NCBI RefSeq assembly: GCF_000143415.4
Contig: NW_003314264.1
Span: forward strand, 636,124 to 700,123
DNA: 64,000 nucleotides
Source: Selaginella moellendorffii
Lineage: Eukaryota; Streptophyta; Lycopodiopsida; Selaginellales; Selaginellaceae
Direction: 5' to 3'
Shown: piece after piece, positions 21,809 to 34,577 of the stretch
Numbering within the stretch: position 1 is the stretch's first letter
Layout of the letters: every line of letters begins with the position of its first letter
The notes under the pieces: model-generated
Told to the model about the DNA's origin: nothing
Database searches by the model: none
Seen by the model: the letters and a program-made list of their open reading frames with translations, nothing else
Made by a program: the position numbers and the translations under genes

Positions 21809-23372
21809 GCTTGGTGGCAAGTTGCACCTTGCATTTTGTTAAACTCTATGAGAGCAGTAAACTCTCACTGATTTTGACTTGGTTTTGGTGGCCTTATGCC
21901 TTTGTGGAAGATAGTGAAGTTCAACTTAGTTGTTTGAGGTTGAGATGTTAATACCCGAGGAGGTCTATGAGGAGGTTGTGTACTAATATAAGTTTATCTT
22001 ATGGTCTTTACTTTAGTTTCGATTGAGTGTTGATCATGCCTAGCTAGGTTCTTCAAGGCATGCTTAGAGCTATTGGCTAGACATATTTGTGAGTTTATTG
22101 CAATTTTATTGGATTCAAGTGGTTATTTAATTCGTACTTGTTCATATTCCTATATCTCATATCTGAGGTATTATGTTCATGTTGGACAAGTATATGACTT
22201 AATGGCATGAGTTTAGTGTTTAGATCTTGTGAAGGCAAGTTGAAAGGTGATTGTTGGTTGCTTTGCAACTAATAATTGCTTGTAGACTTTGTCGACGATT
22301 ATGACTTTTTCTTCACTGGATGATGATTTAGCAATGATAAATTTGCTTTACCAGATGGTGTTGTAGAGGATCATGTTGTGGCTTGCATGGTTTTTCTATA
22401 TTGGTATGTCGATTCTTTTGTCAATATCCTTTAGTTATGTTTAGTCCACAGTGTTGGATTACATTGAGTCTTGGATGTGGTGATTCACTCTTTGATGATG
22501 TGTTATCTATAGTTGAGTAATTTTGAAAATTATTGGTCTTGGAAACTAAGTGTAATATCTTTGACTTTGGTTAACTTAGTTGCTAAAAAGCTTTGAATGG
22601 TGATTCACTCTTGCTTTCTTCTAGCTTTGCTTTAGTATTAATGGCATTGAAGTGATGCTTTGTCATTGATATTGTTGGTATTGAGATTTAAGTGGGATGA
22701 GATATCTCTTTGTAAAATTGATATTGAGTTTCATTAGTTTCAATACAAATAATGTTGATACTTGGGCTGTAACTTTGTGTTATTAACATTTATGCATTTG
22801 TTAATTGGCAACTGTATTGATGTTCAAATGAACTGAGTGGTAAGTTTGAGTTAATTGTGTTTTAGATGAGATTATTTAATAGGTGTTGAACTTTGAGTTT
22901 TTCCTTGAAAATTGATTTAGTCATGGACTATAGTAGTTTTACAAGAAGGAGAGTTAGTGATTGATATTGGAATGTTTGAATCTTTATTAGATTTGAGTTG
23001 GAATATATTAGTCATTAATGATTCTTCTTATGCTTGCTATGAAGTGAGTTACGTCTGGCTATAGATGGATTTATGAAGGATCATTTAGTAATCATTTGTT
23101 GAGCATAACTTTGTTATGCTTAGCTTTTGGATTGATGTAGAAATGCTCTTCATTAACTTTGGCATTATGAATTTTAGCTTCTAGATATGTTGAGAAGGAT
23201 ATTATGGGTTGTACCATAATTTTTTCTTTAGCATTGAAATTAGTCATGTGAGACTTGTGATCATTGTTAGACAAGACATAGCGAAAGGCTTCTTTGAGCT
23301 TTTGATTTTTTGAATTTTTATGCTCATTATTCCATCTGCTAGGAGTTGTTGGGAAAATATTTGTGGCTTATT

Positions 23373-24975
23373 TGTAGCGCATTGTAAGAAACCAACTCTC
23401 CAATGTGTCGTAGGCTAAGGATTGCTCTCAGTAGGCATGACCACAATGACAAAGAGTTCATCAGATGGGACCGAATCAAAGATCGAGTCCAAGACCGACT
23501 TTGAGACCGAGTTTGAGTATTAATACAGGTCAAGGGGTGAAAGCCCAAAGCGTGTGTCTCCCGGGGGGGGGGGCTGTAGGGTGTTCCAAAACTATAGTAG
23601 GGATAGTGAGGTTCAGGAACCAGTCTTGAAGGAACTCTCCAGTGGTGCTTCCAAACTGACTTGAGGTTGAGATTGAGGCCGAGGGGCCTTGGGTGGGAGT
23701 GAGCAGGGACTTGGGTGGTGCCGGAGGGGCCACCCCAGGAAGTGCTCAAGAGCAGCTTCCACTCCCGAAAGGGAAATCGATTGCGGTGCTCCCGGCTCAT
23801 GTGGAGTGGTGCCCCACTTGAGTACTATGCGGCTCATTGGTCCTTGCCCTTCCTAGGGGCTTGGGCCTTCCTTCGGGATGGAAGTAGGGGGGGGTAGAGG
23901 TACCCATACCGGGCCGTTAGGCCACGGTGTTTCGCCCCGGCGTCCCAAAGCAAGTGATACACTCAAGACTTGGGATTTAGAGGGTCCCATGATCAAGTCT
24001 TGTGGTACCAAGGGGTATTAGAAACTTGGAGGCTTGGTGTGTTTGGCTGCTTGTGCCTGTGGGGAGTGTAACCAAACTTTAAATCCAGTCTAACCCAGGG
24101 AGGGGGATTGGGAGAGATTTGGGAATCTGTAAATGGATGGCTAACGCTCTGTTGCTCGTGTAGTGAGTAGTTGAAACGAAGTAGAACCAAGTAGGAGCTG
24201 GTACAATAGGCAAGAACCTTGGCGAGAGAACTTAGCAAAAGTCAAGGCAGTGTTGGACGGATAGACAAGGTAAGCTGGCAACTTGGAAAAGAAAAATTTG
24301 TAGCTTACATGCATGTGATCATGGGATGAGATTTGGATATACTATCACTAGGATCCTTGGAACCTTGGGGGATAAATAGGGATAAAATAGCCATTAAAGG
24401 CTCTCTCATCATGCAATTGCCCCTTTTCCAGTTGATTTAAAGGAAGAGAGATAAGGTGCGCTACATGTGTTATCGGAGCAAATGGCATGGGTTTGATTCC
24501 CATTGATTAGTGGCTAATTAAAATATAATATACCCTTGAGCAAGGTATATTCCTACCCCTAAATTTGAAAATTATATGTATTAAGCATCCATGTGTATGC
24601 CTTTCTTCTTGAGGAATATCCCAGACGAAGGTATCCACCGTGGGACTACGGCACGAGTGGATAACTAATTGCCTCACATGGAATAGCTAGTCTACACAAT
24701 GAAAGGATTAGTAAATTTAGTGCAGAAATAGAGGTGCAAGTTCCCTTTGGCTCAGTAGGGGTTGTTAGTCAATAGTCAATAAGGACATTGACATCTCTGA
24801 AGGGGGGGGTGAATGTGACGCATGTGATCATGAGATGAGATTTGGATATACTGTCATTGTGGATCTTTGGAACCTTGGGGGATAAATGGGGATAAAATAG
24901 CCACTAAGGGCTTTTTCATCAAGCAATTGCCCTTTTTGCAGTTGGATTAAAGGAAGAGAGATAAGATGCACTACA
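23373..24975 (+). mobile_element. TRIM family 1 element (interrupted by LTR C)
   Basis: LTR 2 is 24814-24975 (TGTGACGCATG...GCACTACA). LTR 1 is split into 23373-23382 and about 24315-24465. A PBS-like TGTTATCGGAGC sits at 24468-24479 and a polypurine tract GAAGGGGGGGGTGAA at about 24800-24813. Without the LTR C insertion the element is about 671 bp and non-coding. Perfect 5-bp target duplications TTATT lie at 23368-23372 and 24976-24980. The paralog at 33221-33225 (TCATT) is unfilled. Confidence 0.85.
23383..24309 (+). repeat. Solo gypsy LTR, copy C, nested in TRIM 1
   Basis: TGTAAGAAACC...GTAGCTTACA, 927 bp, same family as LTRs A and B but lacking most of the CTCGGA array. Flanked by CGCAT (23378-23382) and TGCAT (24310-24314), a target duplication with one C-to-T change. 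No internal region remains, so it is a solo LTR. Confidence 0.9.
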
Positions 24976-26286
24976 TTATTAACTTTGATATTGTTAATAT
25001 TTGCATATGGCAATCATTGAGATGAATGATTATCATTTTGGGATAGTTAATTGTTCTTGTCAAAAAAATTTGCTTGATTATTGTTAATCTAGAATGATTT
25101 GTCATTCTTCAGGATGGTGGATTCTTTTCTTCGACAATGATTATGCATCTCTCTATTGATAGGATGATTAATGATCTTTCATGATAGTTAATTATTCTCT
25201 TTGATGCTTTATGGTTTTTCACATTACCGTATGTTCTTTGTGGTTTGCTCTGGATTAGTTTCTTGGGTTTGAGACATCAATAAGATGTTGCTGACACTTA
25301 CTTAAGCAACTTGAGCTCCTTTGTATTGTTGATTGAAATTAATTCAAATTGGTTAATATGACAGTTGGTATGAGCAAATGTTTATTGGTCTTACCATATT
25401 CATTCTATTCTGTTGACTATCATTACAATTGCTTCTGATAGATTAAAATGTTATTTTCTTCAAACGATACATTCGCGAACATTTTGTTTGCCAATCAATG
25501 ATATTTTGTGTTCTTTGAGTTATTTTTGGTAAGTTTTTTGGCATACTATCTATAATTTTTGGTGGTTATATTTTATCATTGAGTTTTCTCAATTTTGTTG
25601 GATGATTAATTCTATGATTTTAACCTTTAAAGATCTTGATGGTTCCTGTACTCTAATATTGGTTTATCAGATGATAACTTACTTGGAATACTTTTGTGTT
25701 CTAATATAAGATTTATTCACTGATAATTAAATCTCTAAGATATCATTGTCTTTGACTTTGATATTGTCTATATGTTGATCTTTGAGTTTGGGCTAGTATA
25801 GGTAGACTGGCTTCAGCACTTCGTTTGCATGGTGAATTCTCCAGTCATAGGGTAGCTACTATCGATTGGTCATATCACCCGCCTTTTTATTGATGTTCCT
25901 TATTTCGTTAAAAGAGCGTGACCATGTAAATAACTTTAACTGTTTGTTTATAGTAGTCTATCTAAACCTTACCAATGGGCTTGGTTTCTTTGCTCATGAG
26001 GGTTGGGGTCACTGAGTTCTCTCTCTATGTCCCTGCAAGCAAGGGTGTATCACACTTTTGTAAGCTAGGTGACACCCAGAGTAGCAAGAGTGGCCAATTC
26101 CATTGGTCATTTCCTTATCGACAGCTGAAAGGTGGTAGCATATCCACGTTAGACAAAGAAGTTATCCTAACCCTTTAAGTTGGAGCATTTCTCACATAAT
26201 ATGATCACTGTGAACTTTTTTTAGAGTTATTTCCTTGGCGGTGATTTAGATTGGAGTATGCATTGACAAGGACATTGATCTTCCCT

Positions 26287-26299
26287 AAGGGGGGGAAAA
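26287..26299 (+). promoter_or_regulatory. Polypurine tract of LARD copy X
   Basis: AAGGGGGGGAAAA directly before the LTR start. The equivalent in copy Y is AAGGGGGGGAGAG at 34565-34577. Confidence 0.75.
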
Positions 26300-26536
26300 T
26301 ATCGTGAATGTGATTTCGGGTATTGAAAGCTATCTATCGGCTAGTCCTTTTGAATATGCTTTCCTTACTGCCATGATAGTAGAAAGTCAGTATTGTTGGA
26401 CCCTTTATTAGTCCCTTTTGTGCTAGTGGAGTTAATTAGGCATTTCGAGTATACTTAGACCGGATGAGCATAAGGACAGAATTTCTACATGTTATTAGTT
26501 AAGCATACTTAGCCTAGTAAGGAATTCCCATCTCTT
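26300..26536 (+). repeat. LARD 3' LTR, copy X, truncated
   Basis: Starts TATCGTGAATG (TG mutated to TA) and follows the LTRs at 28775 and 34578 until GGAATTCCCATCTC, after which it diverges. Confidence 0.75.
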
Positions 26537-26869
26537 TGCATTTGGATCATGAATATTGAGCTCAAACCATTTTATAGCATTGTTCCATTACATGCTGCCC
26601 TTTGCAAGGCATTGTGCTCTAAACCTTCTGTAAAATATACATGTTGAAAATTAGAAAGATGAATGGCTAGATGTATTACAAGGTGTGAGCATCCATGCAT
26701 TTTAAATTTAAATATCCTTCAAATAGCTTCTACTGCTGAAATATATTGAGTATTTATAAAATTTGTGACCTAATTTAATATTTTTTTAGACTATGTAGTT
26801 GTTTGGATTTCAATGGTTGCACAATTATATCCTTTTTAAACATATTGAAAAAGATACTTAATATTTTTA
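26537..26869. other. AT-rich filler
   Basis: No coding or repeat structure recognised; it borders the Helitron fragment. Confidence 0.4.
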
Positions 26870-28290
26870 ATTGATGGACATATTTCTACATTTATATGGA
26901 TTTTGTTTTTTACATAAATATTTATTATATGGGAATATAATCCATTTATTATCAATTGGAACATGATTTTTAAGGAAGGTGCAATCATTGTTTGGTCTTA
27001 AATAGTATAGGTACCCATCTACATAATATATGGTCTTGTCATTGAAGTTTTTAGGATAGTTTTTTGAGCATTTTTTGTTTTTCATACATGTACTTTGAGG
27101 ATTTAGTAATCCACATAGACTATGTATCATATGTGATGTGATTATTTCAAATAGTTTGGGCTCTGATAAATGGTTAAGTAATTGAGCAGATATATATTAG
27201 TCACGGTCTTTAATTTTACTTTCATTGTCTAATATGCCTAGGAAATGACAATGTGGCAATCTTTTTTTTAGAATTCAATGACATATATAAATGCAATACA
27301 TCTTCCAAAGATATTATGTGTTGTAATATCATGGAGAAAATATTTTAAATCATGTCAGTCTTCAGGTCCTTCATTAGGGTGTAGATTTTGTAATGTCTTA
27401 GGCCATTTAGGGTTTCTATTGAAAATTATGAAAATATTAGGTTTTGAGTATTCTATTGCAATTGTCATAGCATCTTGGTAATTTTGTTGCATAACTCTTG
27501 GGGTTCTTATTAAAGTAGATGGTAAAATAACAATTTTTCCTAGTCGAGCATTTGCATCAGTAGCTTTGCTAGTAATATAATCCATTAAACCTGTATAAAA
27601 ATCAACTCTCATACTTTTTTTATTAGATCTATAGTATTGTAAATTGTTGCTTTCAATTTTAATATAGGCATCTACAATATATTATTGGGTGAGTTTTCCA
27701 GCATGTAAAATTTGGTCATATGTAACTATAGAGGATGATAATATTAAATCACTTTTGGACAAATAATAAGCATAATATTGAAGGAGTGTTATATGTTTGT
27801 TAGAAGAATGTTTGTCATGTTAGGCTTTATCTCCATGTAGAAAAAGCAATGGATAAACCATAGGATTGCAATTAGCATTTAAAATAGATATATATTGTGG
27901 TTCTGATGATTTTGGATGAATGCATATTTCACGGTCAAAAAGTGGCATCCTATCTTCACTTTAGAAAACTATTACAACATCATTAGTTTGTGGAGTATTA
28001 TATCGATGATGGTTTGTGCCTTCATTTTTAATGAGCATATATACTCCATGTAAAAATCTACCAGAGATAATAGTTCTTAAAATATTTTCTTGTTCCAATT
28101 TATACATCATTCTAAAAACTTTTGCATATGGATTAATATGTCAAAGTATTGTATCTAGTTGAAGCAATAAATTATAATCACAGTTAATGTTAAAAGGGTT
28201 TTGTTTTCTACGATCAATAGCCTTATTAGAGTCTAGTATGTACAATTGACTATAACTTGGATTTTGATGTATTAAAGGATGTTGTGGCAT
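26870..28290 (-). pseudogene. Helitron Rep/helicase N-terminal fragment
   Basis: Minus-strand patches follow the Helitron replicase order. SQLYILDSNKAIDRR is followed by a segment with NANCNPMVYPLLFLHGDKA and then MRVDFYTGLMDYI. LGKIVILPSTLIRTPRVMQQ NYQDAM and FIIFNRNPKWP come next, and last HSLCGLLNPQSTCMKNKKCS with NNDCTFLKNHVPIDNKWIIF. In intact elements this region is the HUH nuclease and helitron-like N domain used in rolling-circle transposition. The catalytic HUH pair and the helicase are not seen. Several stops are present. The neighbouring AT-rich stretch up to 28774 has no recognisable Helitron ends. Confidence 0.8.
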
Positions 28291-28774
28291 AATTTTGTGA
28301 TAGATTTGTTAATGAATTGTATAGCAATATGGACCATGACCTATAAAAGTATTAATGTTACTTCTAAAGATGTGAAAGCAAGTGCACTAGTATATTGTCT
28401 TGTATTACTCTTGTAATTAGAGTTTTTGTGTGAGTTATATACAGAATATAGAAAAGGTGGTAACAGAAGTATTGGAGGCAGATAAACCTGTCCACTCTAG
28501 CAACAAATAGACTTGTTCTTATCGGTGAAGTATGTGACAATAGTTACAAATATATAATAAAGGACCTATATTCATTGACAAAACAAATGTATCATTATAT
28601 AGGTAATTGCTAGCAAGTGTGCTATGAATCTAAGGTGAAGGGGGCAAATGGGAATTGGAAATTGACTATTGTTCAATGTGATTAATACTCAATGAGGAAT
28701 TATTAAGATTTTTTTGATGTTAATACTTTATAGCCTCTTGAATATTACTATTGTAAAAGCTATATATATGTTGT
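28291..28774. other. Unassigned AT-rich sequence
   Basis: Lies between the Helitron remnant and the next LTR. No genes seen. Confidence 0.4.
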
Positions 28775-29554
28775 TGTCGTGAATGTGATTGCGAGTATCA
28801 AAAGTTACCTGTCAGCTAGTTCTTTCGAATATTCTTTCCTTACTGCCATGATGGTAGGAGGTTGGTATTATTGGACTCTATATTAGTCCCTTTTGTGCTA
28901 GTGGAGTTAACTGGGCATTTTTGTGCTAGTGGAATTAACTGGCATATCTATAGAATGTAGAGATTGTCTTGGACACAAAAGTGTTGGTTTCATATCTAAA
29001 AATTTGCAATTTAACACCATTCAATATTTAGTAAATTTTGAGTTAGTCCCAAAAACTAACTCTTGGTACTAGGGTGGATAAAGGTGAAAGCCCAAAATGT
29101 GTGTTCCTCAAAAGGAGGGGGTGGGTGGGGTGGGGTCGGGTGAGGATAGTGGTTAGGTCGGGCATGGCCAACCAACTTGAGGCATAATTTAGTTTATGTT
29201 TGCATGCTTGTTTTTATTCTTTGGGTTTAAACCCAAGTTCCACACCATGCTAGCTAGTGGAGTACCCATATTCTGGCTCCTTGGCTCTATACCATGCTCT
29301 TGTCCCTTCGCTCCTTGGGCTATATGCTTGGGAGTTGTTCCATGCTCTAGTTTCGTCACTCCTTGACTCTATACTTAAGAGTTTGGCTCCATTTTTTCGT
29401 TCAGTGACCCAAGGCCTTGAAATTCGAGTTCCACTCTTTTGTCCTTGGGATATATGGCATGTGACACATGGCATATAAAGGGTTTAGGTTCCACTTCATA
29501 GTTATCCTATAGTAAATCACCATAGGATAAAGGATAGAAACCATGTGTGCTACA
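28775..29554 (+). repeat. LARD 5' LTR, copy Y
   Basis: TGTCGTGAATGTG...GTGTGCTACA, 780 bp, followed at once by a PBS. Compared with the LTR beginning at 34578 it has an internal deletion near 28940. It preserves the unfilled counterpart (GAAT at 28953-28956) of the insertion site used by the large transposon L. Confidence 0.8.
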
Positions 29555-29556
29555 TT

Positions 29557-29567
29557 TGGTATTAGAG
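29557..29567 (+). promoter_or_regulatory. Primer-binding site, LARD copy Y
   Basis: TGGTATTAGAG two bases after the LTR end; Met-tRNA type. Confidence 0.75.
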
Positions 29568-30137
29568 AATGAAGTCTCAGTGAGTACTATCTAATAAGAT
29601 TGGGAAACTAGTTTTGTTGCATACGCAGAGATGCAAATGATGAGTTGTTCCATGTACCATGGGTTAAAAGTAAACTTCCCTTGGGTTTGCTATAAGTGGG
29701 AAATAGGCTAATCCATAGCTGTTTAGCATGGCACTAGTGGATCTTTCTTACGCATGATTATAAGTGGATCAATCAAGATTGTAAGGATTAATCTATTAGT
29801 TCAAGTAGTCATTATTATGCTCTCTCATAAACTTTTCTTGAATTGGACTAAAGGTAGTGCGGACATAAACTTAAGGTTTAGTCAAGATGAGACCAAAAAG
29901 AGAGTTGTCAAAGACAAAGGATCAAACACATAAATCATTTTCTCTTCTTGAAGAGATAATTTGCAACAAGGTGTGACTCATTTCTCGTGGTCACATCGTG
30001 CAATAAAAAATCTCTAGTTTGATACATATTGGTTATAATGGTCTTAAAAGTGGTGAGTTGTGAGATGGATAGTGGTGAAATGTTAAACCATTTTGCCTAG
30101 GTTTACTATTAAAGATTTGGATTACAATGCTCAATTT

Positions 30138-30717
30138 TGTAAGCAACTAAAGGGAACAACTCAAGAGATGATCTATGGGGTTCAAATATAGAGGGAAAAG
30201 GGCCCATGAAAAAGAGTGCACCCCTTTTTTTAATCGATTAAGGTTTTGGGATATTTGGGGTTAAGTATCCTTGGGTTTGAATAAAATTGGGCTGAGTGAC
30301 CTCTCGAGAAGTCCAAACTAAAAATTTACATTTGGTATTAAAGGGGTCTCAGGTCCGACTCTGTTAGTTGGCTAGGGGAATCACACCACATGTTGATTGA
30401 CATCTAGCAAGTTCAATTTGCTCCCGTTAGGCTCGACCTAAGGGGTAGGGTCAAGAGAGCGGGGTAGTTGCAGCTCTTGGCTTTCATTTACGAGGGTGTA
30501 AACTTGCAAAGAAGTGTGGTGGATTGTAAGTAATAAAAGGGAATGACTTGAGAGATGGTCCATGGGGTTTAAATATAGAGGGAAAGGGCCCATAAATAAA
30601 AGTGCACCCCCTTTTTCAATCGATTAAGGGTCTTAGGATATTTGGGGTTAAATATTTTTGGGTTTGAATAGTACTGAGTTGGGTGACCTCCTGACAAGTC
30701 CAAACTAGAAATTTACA
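30138..30717 (+). mobile_element. TRIM family 2, complete element
   Basis: LTR 1 30138-30330 and LTR 2 30525-30717, 193 bp each (TGTAAGYAAYWAAAGGGAA...AAATTTACA). A PBS TGGTATTAAAGG begins at 30333. Internal region 194 bp, non-coding. Target duplication AATTT/AATTC (one mismatch). The related internal copy near 49420 lacks it. Confidence 0.88.
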
Positions 30718-33700
30718 AATTCTTTTTTAGGGAACCTTGCTTTTGCTCCTTAAGTAGTTTGGTGTTGGATTAATTTTAAGTTTGGTCTGATAAAGAGTGG
30801 CATAAGCTTGTCTGTGTTGTGAATAAAAGTTAGCGATGTTGGATGTTGTAAATCTCTATCGGTGGGGTGTGGCATTTATGTTGCATTTTTCTTTTACTCT
30901 TGAGTAGCTTAGTGTTGGATTAGTTTTGAGTTTGGTCGGATAGAGAGTGGCATGAGCTTGTCTATGTTATGAACAAAAGTTAATGATGTTGGATGTTGTA
31001 AATCTCTATCAGTGGGGTATGGCATTTATGTTGTATTTTGTCGAATCGAGTTGGCACTTGATACTCACATAAATCTTTGAGATAATAACATGGGTGTTGC
31101 TTGTGGTGTTACTCAATTTATGATCAAGTTATTGTGATACTTATATCATATCTATATGATAATGAGTAATATGTTTACGAAGTTACTTGGTTGATCAACT
31201 CTAAAGTGGTTGATAGTGAACCTAAACTACTTGCAATTAGTAGCATTGAAGTAGCTTTGACTTAGTTCTCAATGGTGGTCCATTATACTAAGCTTGAGTT
31301 GGTACTTTGTTTGCTTAAAGGTTTGCTTATCAAGGTGTTGAAAAAAAGTTATAATATCCACTTGCTATAACTTATTAGTTTATCTATTACCATTTGGAGT
31401 AGATTGTTGGTTGGAGAAGGTGTGTATTTGAGGCATTGACATCACTAACACTTGTGTTAGTGGATTTCAAGTGATGAGGAATTTTCTTTAGAACTTGATT
31501 TTTCATATCATTTTTCTTTTTAGTGTTTTAGCTTTACATTGGATTTTAAAAGTGATTGAAGAAGAGTGTTAGTGCAATGTGGATATATAACGATATAGTC
31601 TTCATGATCAAGCCTTGGATGTTCATTTTGCATTTTGCAAATGTCGGTGTTGAATGTTAGAAATATAAGCAAGATGTTTGATGCTTAGATATACTATTGG
31701 GTCATAAAAATTTGTGTTGAGGTGAACCTATATGAAGTTGTTAGTAAAAGGAAGTTGGTTGAGTCTTGAAAATTTATATTCCTAGATTGAGAGTCATTCT
31801 TTCTCTAGAATAGAAAATTTTTCACAAATTTTCTTAGGCTTTTGCAATGGTTGATCTATTGATCATTTTGCTTGAAAACCATTCCATTTTTGTAAGCCAA
31901 TACAAACTAAAATAGGGGTTGGAGTTGACTATGGTTGGTTTAAACCTTAGTAAATAATTTATATGATGTGACCCAAAAGGGATATTGATTTTTGGGGCTA
32001 AGGCAATTGAATTAGATAGAGTTTGGAATTGGTGTAAAAAGTGAATATTGCACTTTTCTAAAAAGGTGACCCTTGTGTTTGTTTTTTTTTTTGTAGCATT
32101 ATGCTTGGTGGCAAGTTGCATCTTGAATTTTGTTAAACTCTATAAGAGTAGTGAGCTTTCACTAATTTTGATTTGGTGGCCTTACATCTTGGCTGAGGAT
32201 AATGATATCCAACTTAGTTGTTTGAAGTTAAGATATTAGTACCCATACTATAGCTTTGTTTATGAGGAGGTTGTGTACCAATATGAGTCCATCTCATGAT
32301 TTTCACTTTAGTTTTGACTAAATGTGATCATGCATACTTAACCTTTTCAAGGCATACTCAAAGCTATTGACTAAACATGTTGATGAGCTTATTGTTATAC
32401 AATTGGATTTAGTCATTTAATCTATCCTTGTCTATGTTCCTATATCTCATACCTGAGGTATTACTTTCATGTTAGATAATTATATGACTTGATGGCATGA
32501 GTTTAGTGTTGGGTCTTATGAAAGGCAAGTTGAAAAGTGATTAATAATTGATTTGTGACTAGTGGTTGCATATAAACTTTATTAAGGACTGTTGACACTT
32601 GCTTTGTTCGATAATCATTTAGCAGTGATAGATTTTTTTTATTAGATGGTGTTGTAAAGGATTGTGTCGTTAAACTTACATGGTTTTTCCATGTTAGCAT
32701 GTTGACTCTACCTCTATCGATATCATTTAGTTGTATTTAGTCTATGGTGTTAGATTTCATTGAGTCTTAGATGTGATAATTCACTCTTTGATGAAATGTT
32801 ATCTGTAGCTGAGGTATTGTTGAAGGATTAGTTTCAAATACTAGGTATGATATTTTTTACTTTGGTTAGCTTAGTTGCTAAAGAGCTTTGAGTGGTGATT
32901 CACTTTTGGTTTTTTTTTAATTTGTTTTGGTGTTCATGGCATTGAAGCAATGCCTTGTTATTAACATTATCAATATTGAAACTTGAGTGAAATGAGATAT
33001 TCTTTGGTCACTTGTTGAGCATAACTTAGCTTCTGGATGTACTAAGAAGGATATTATGGGTTGTACTATGATTTCTTCTTTAACATTGAAGTTACTTGAT
33101 TTGAGATTTGTGATCATTGTTAAGCAAGATTTAGCTATAACCTTCTTTGAGCTTTCAGTTCATTGAGTTTTCATGCTCATTATTCTATTTGTTAGGAGTT
33201 GTTGGGAAAGGCATTTTGGCTCATTAGCTTTGATGTTGAAATAGTATTTGCATTTAGCAATCATTGGTGATGATTAACTATCATCTAGGATAATTGATTA
33301 TTCTTCTTAAAGGTTTTTCTTGATTATTGTTGATATAGAATGATTTACCATTCTTCAAGATGGTGGATTCGTTTTTCAATGATGATTATGCATCTGGTCA
33401 TTGATGGGATGATTGATAATTTTTCATGATAGTTACTTATTCTCTTTGATGGCTTTTAGTTTTTTGTATTATCACATTTCTTTGTGGTTTGCTTTGGATT
33501 AGTCTCTTGGGTTTGAGATATTAGTAGGATGTAGCTAATAATTACTTGAGCAATTTGAGTCTCTTAGTATGGTTGATTGGGATTTATTTTAATTGGGTAA
33601 TGTGAAAGTTAATATGAATGTTATGTTTGTTGGTCTTGCCACATTCATTTTGTTCTGTTGATTTCTGTTATAGTTAGTTTTGTTAGATTAAATATTATTT

Positions 33701-34577
33701 CTTTTGGGTGATACATTCGTAAGCATTTTGTTTGCTAGTCGCTGATACTTTGTGTGTTCTTTGAGTTATTTTACATAAGTTGTTTAGCATGCTATCTGCA
33801 AACTTTGATAGTTAAGTTTTATCATTGAGTTTTCTTGATGATACGTTGGCTATTAAATTTTGTTAAATGGTGAATCTTATATTTTCCAATTATAATGATT
33901 TTGGTGGTTCCTATACTATAGTTCTGGTTTATTGGATGATAAGTTACTTAGAATATTTTGTGTTCTAATCTTAAGATTTATTCACTGATAATTAAATCTC
34001 TTAGATATCATTGTCTCAGACTTTGATATTGTCCATTTATTGATATTTGAGTTTGGGCCAGTATAGGTAGACTGAGTTCGGCACTTCGTATGTATGGTGA
34101 AATCTCTAGTTATGGGGTAGCTACTATCAACTGATTATATCATCCATCTCTTTGTCGATGTTCCTTATATTGTAAAAAGGGCATGACTGGGTAAGAAACT
34201 TTAATTGTCTGCTTCTAGTAGTTTATTTAAACCTTACCAATGGGTTTAGTTTCTTTGTTCATGAGGGTTAGGGCCTTTAGCTTCTCTCTCTATATCCTTG
34301 TAGACAGGAGCGTATCACACTTTTGTAAGCTGGGTGACACTTAGAGTAGCAAGGGTGGCTAACTCCATTGGTTATTTCCTTGTCGGCGACAACCAGAAGG
34401 TGTTTGAGTTTATAGCACAATTGCGTTAAATAAAGAGGTTACCTTAACTCATTTAAGTTGGTGCAGTTCTCACAAAGTGTGAACACCATGAACTTTTTCT
34501 AGAGTTGTTTCCTTGGTGGTGTTCTAGACTAGAGTATATATCAATAAGGACGTCAATTTTCTCTAAGGGGGGGAGAG

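Larger units (their letters stand above)
20998..26299 (+). mobile_element. LARD-type non-coding retroelement internal region, copy X
   Basis: AT-rich sequence that aligns with 31480-34577 (copy Y) and, at its start, with 50025-50146. It has many TGATGATT-type imperfect repeats but no frame with gag or pol motifs. A polypurine tract ends it and an LTR follows. It carries nested insertions at 21614-21808 and 23373-24975. With about 1.1-kb LTRs and no genes it fits a Large Retrotransposon Derivative. Confidence 0.7.
29555..34577 (+). mobile_element. LARD internal region, copy Y
   Basis: AT-rich, non-coding. The 5' part matches 48726-49450 and the 3' part matches 20998-26299. Contains the TRIM 2 element at 30138-30717 and the empty sites at 32103-32107 and 33221-33225. 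Ends with the polypurine tract at 34565-34577. Confidence 0.75.
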
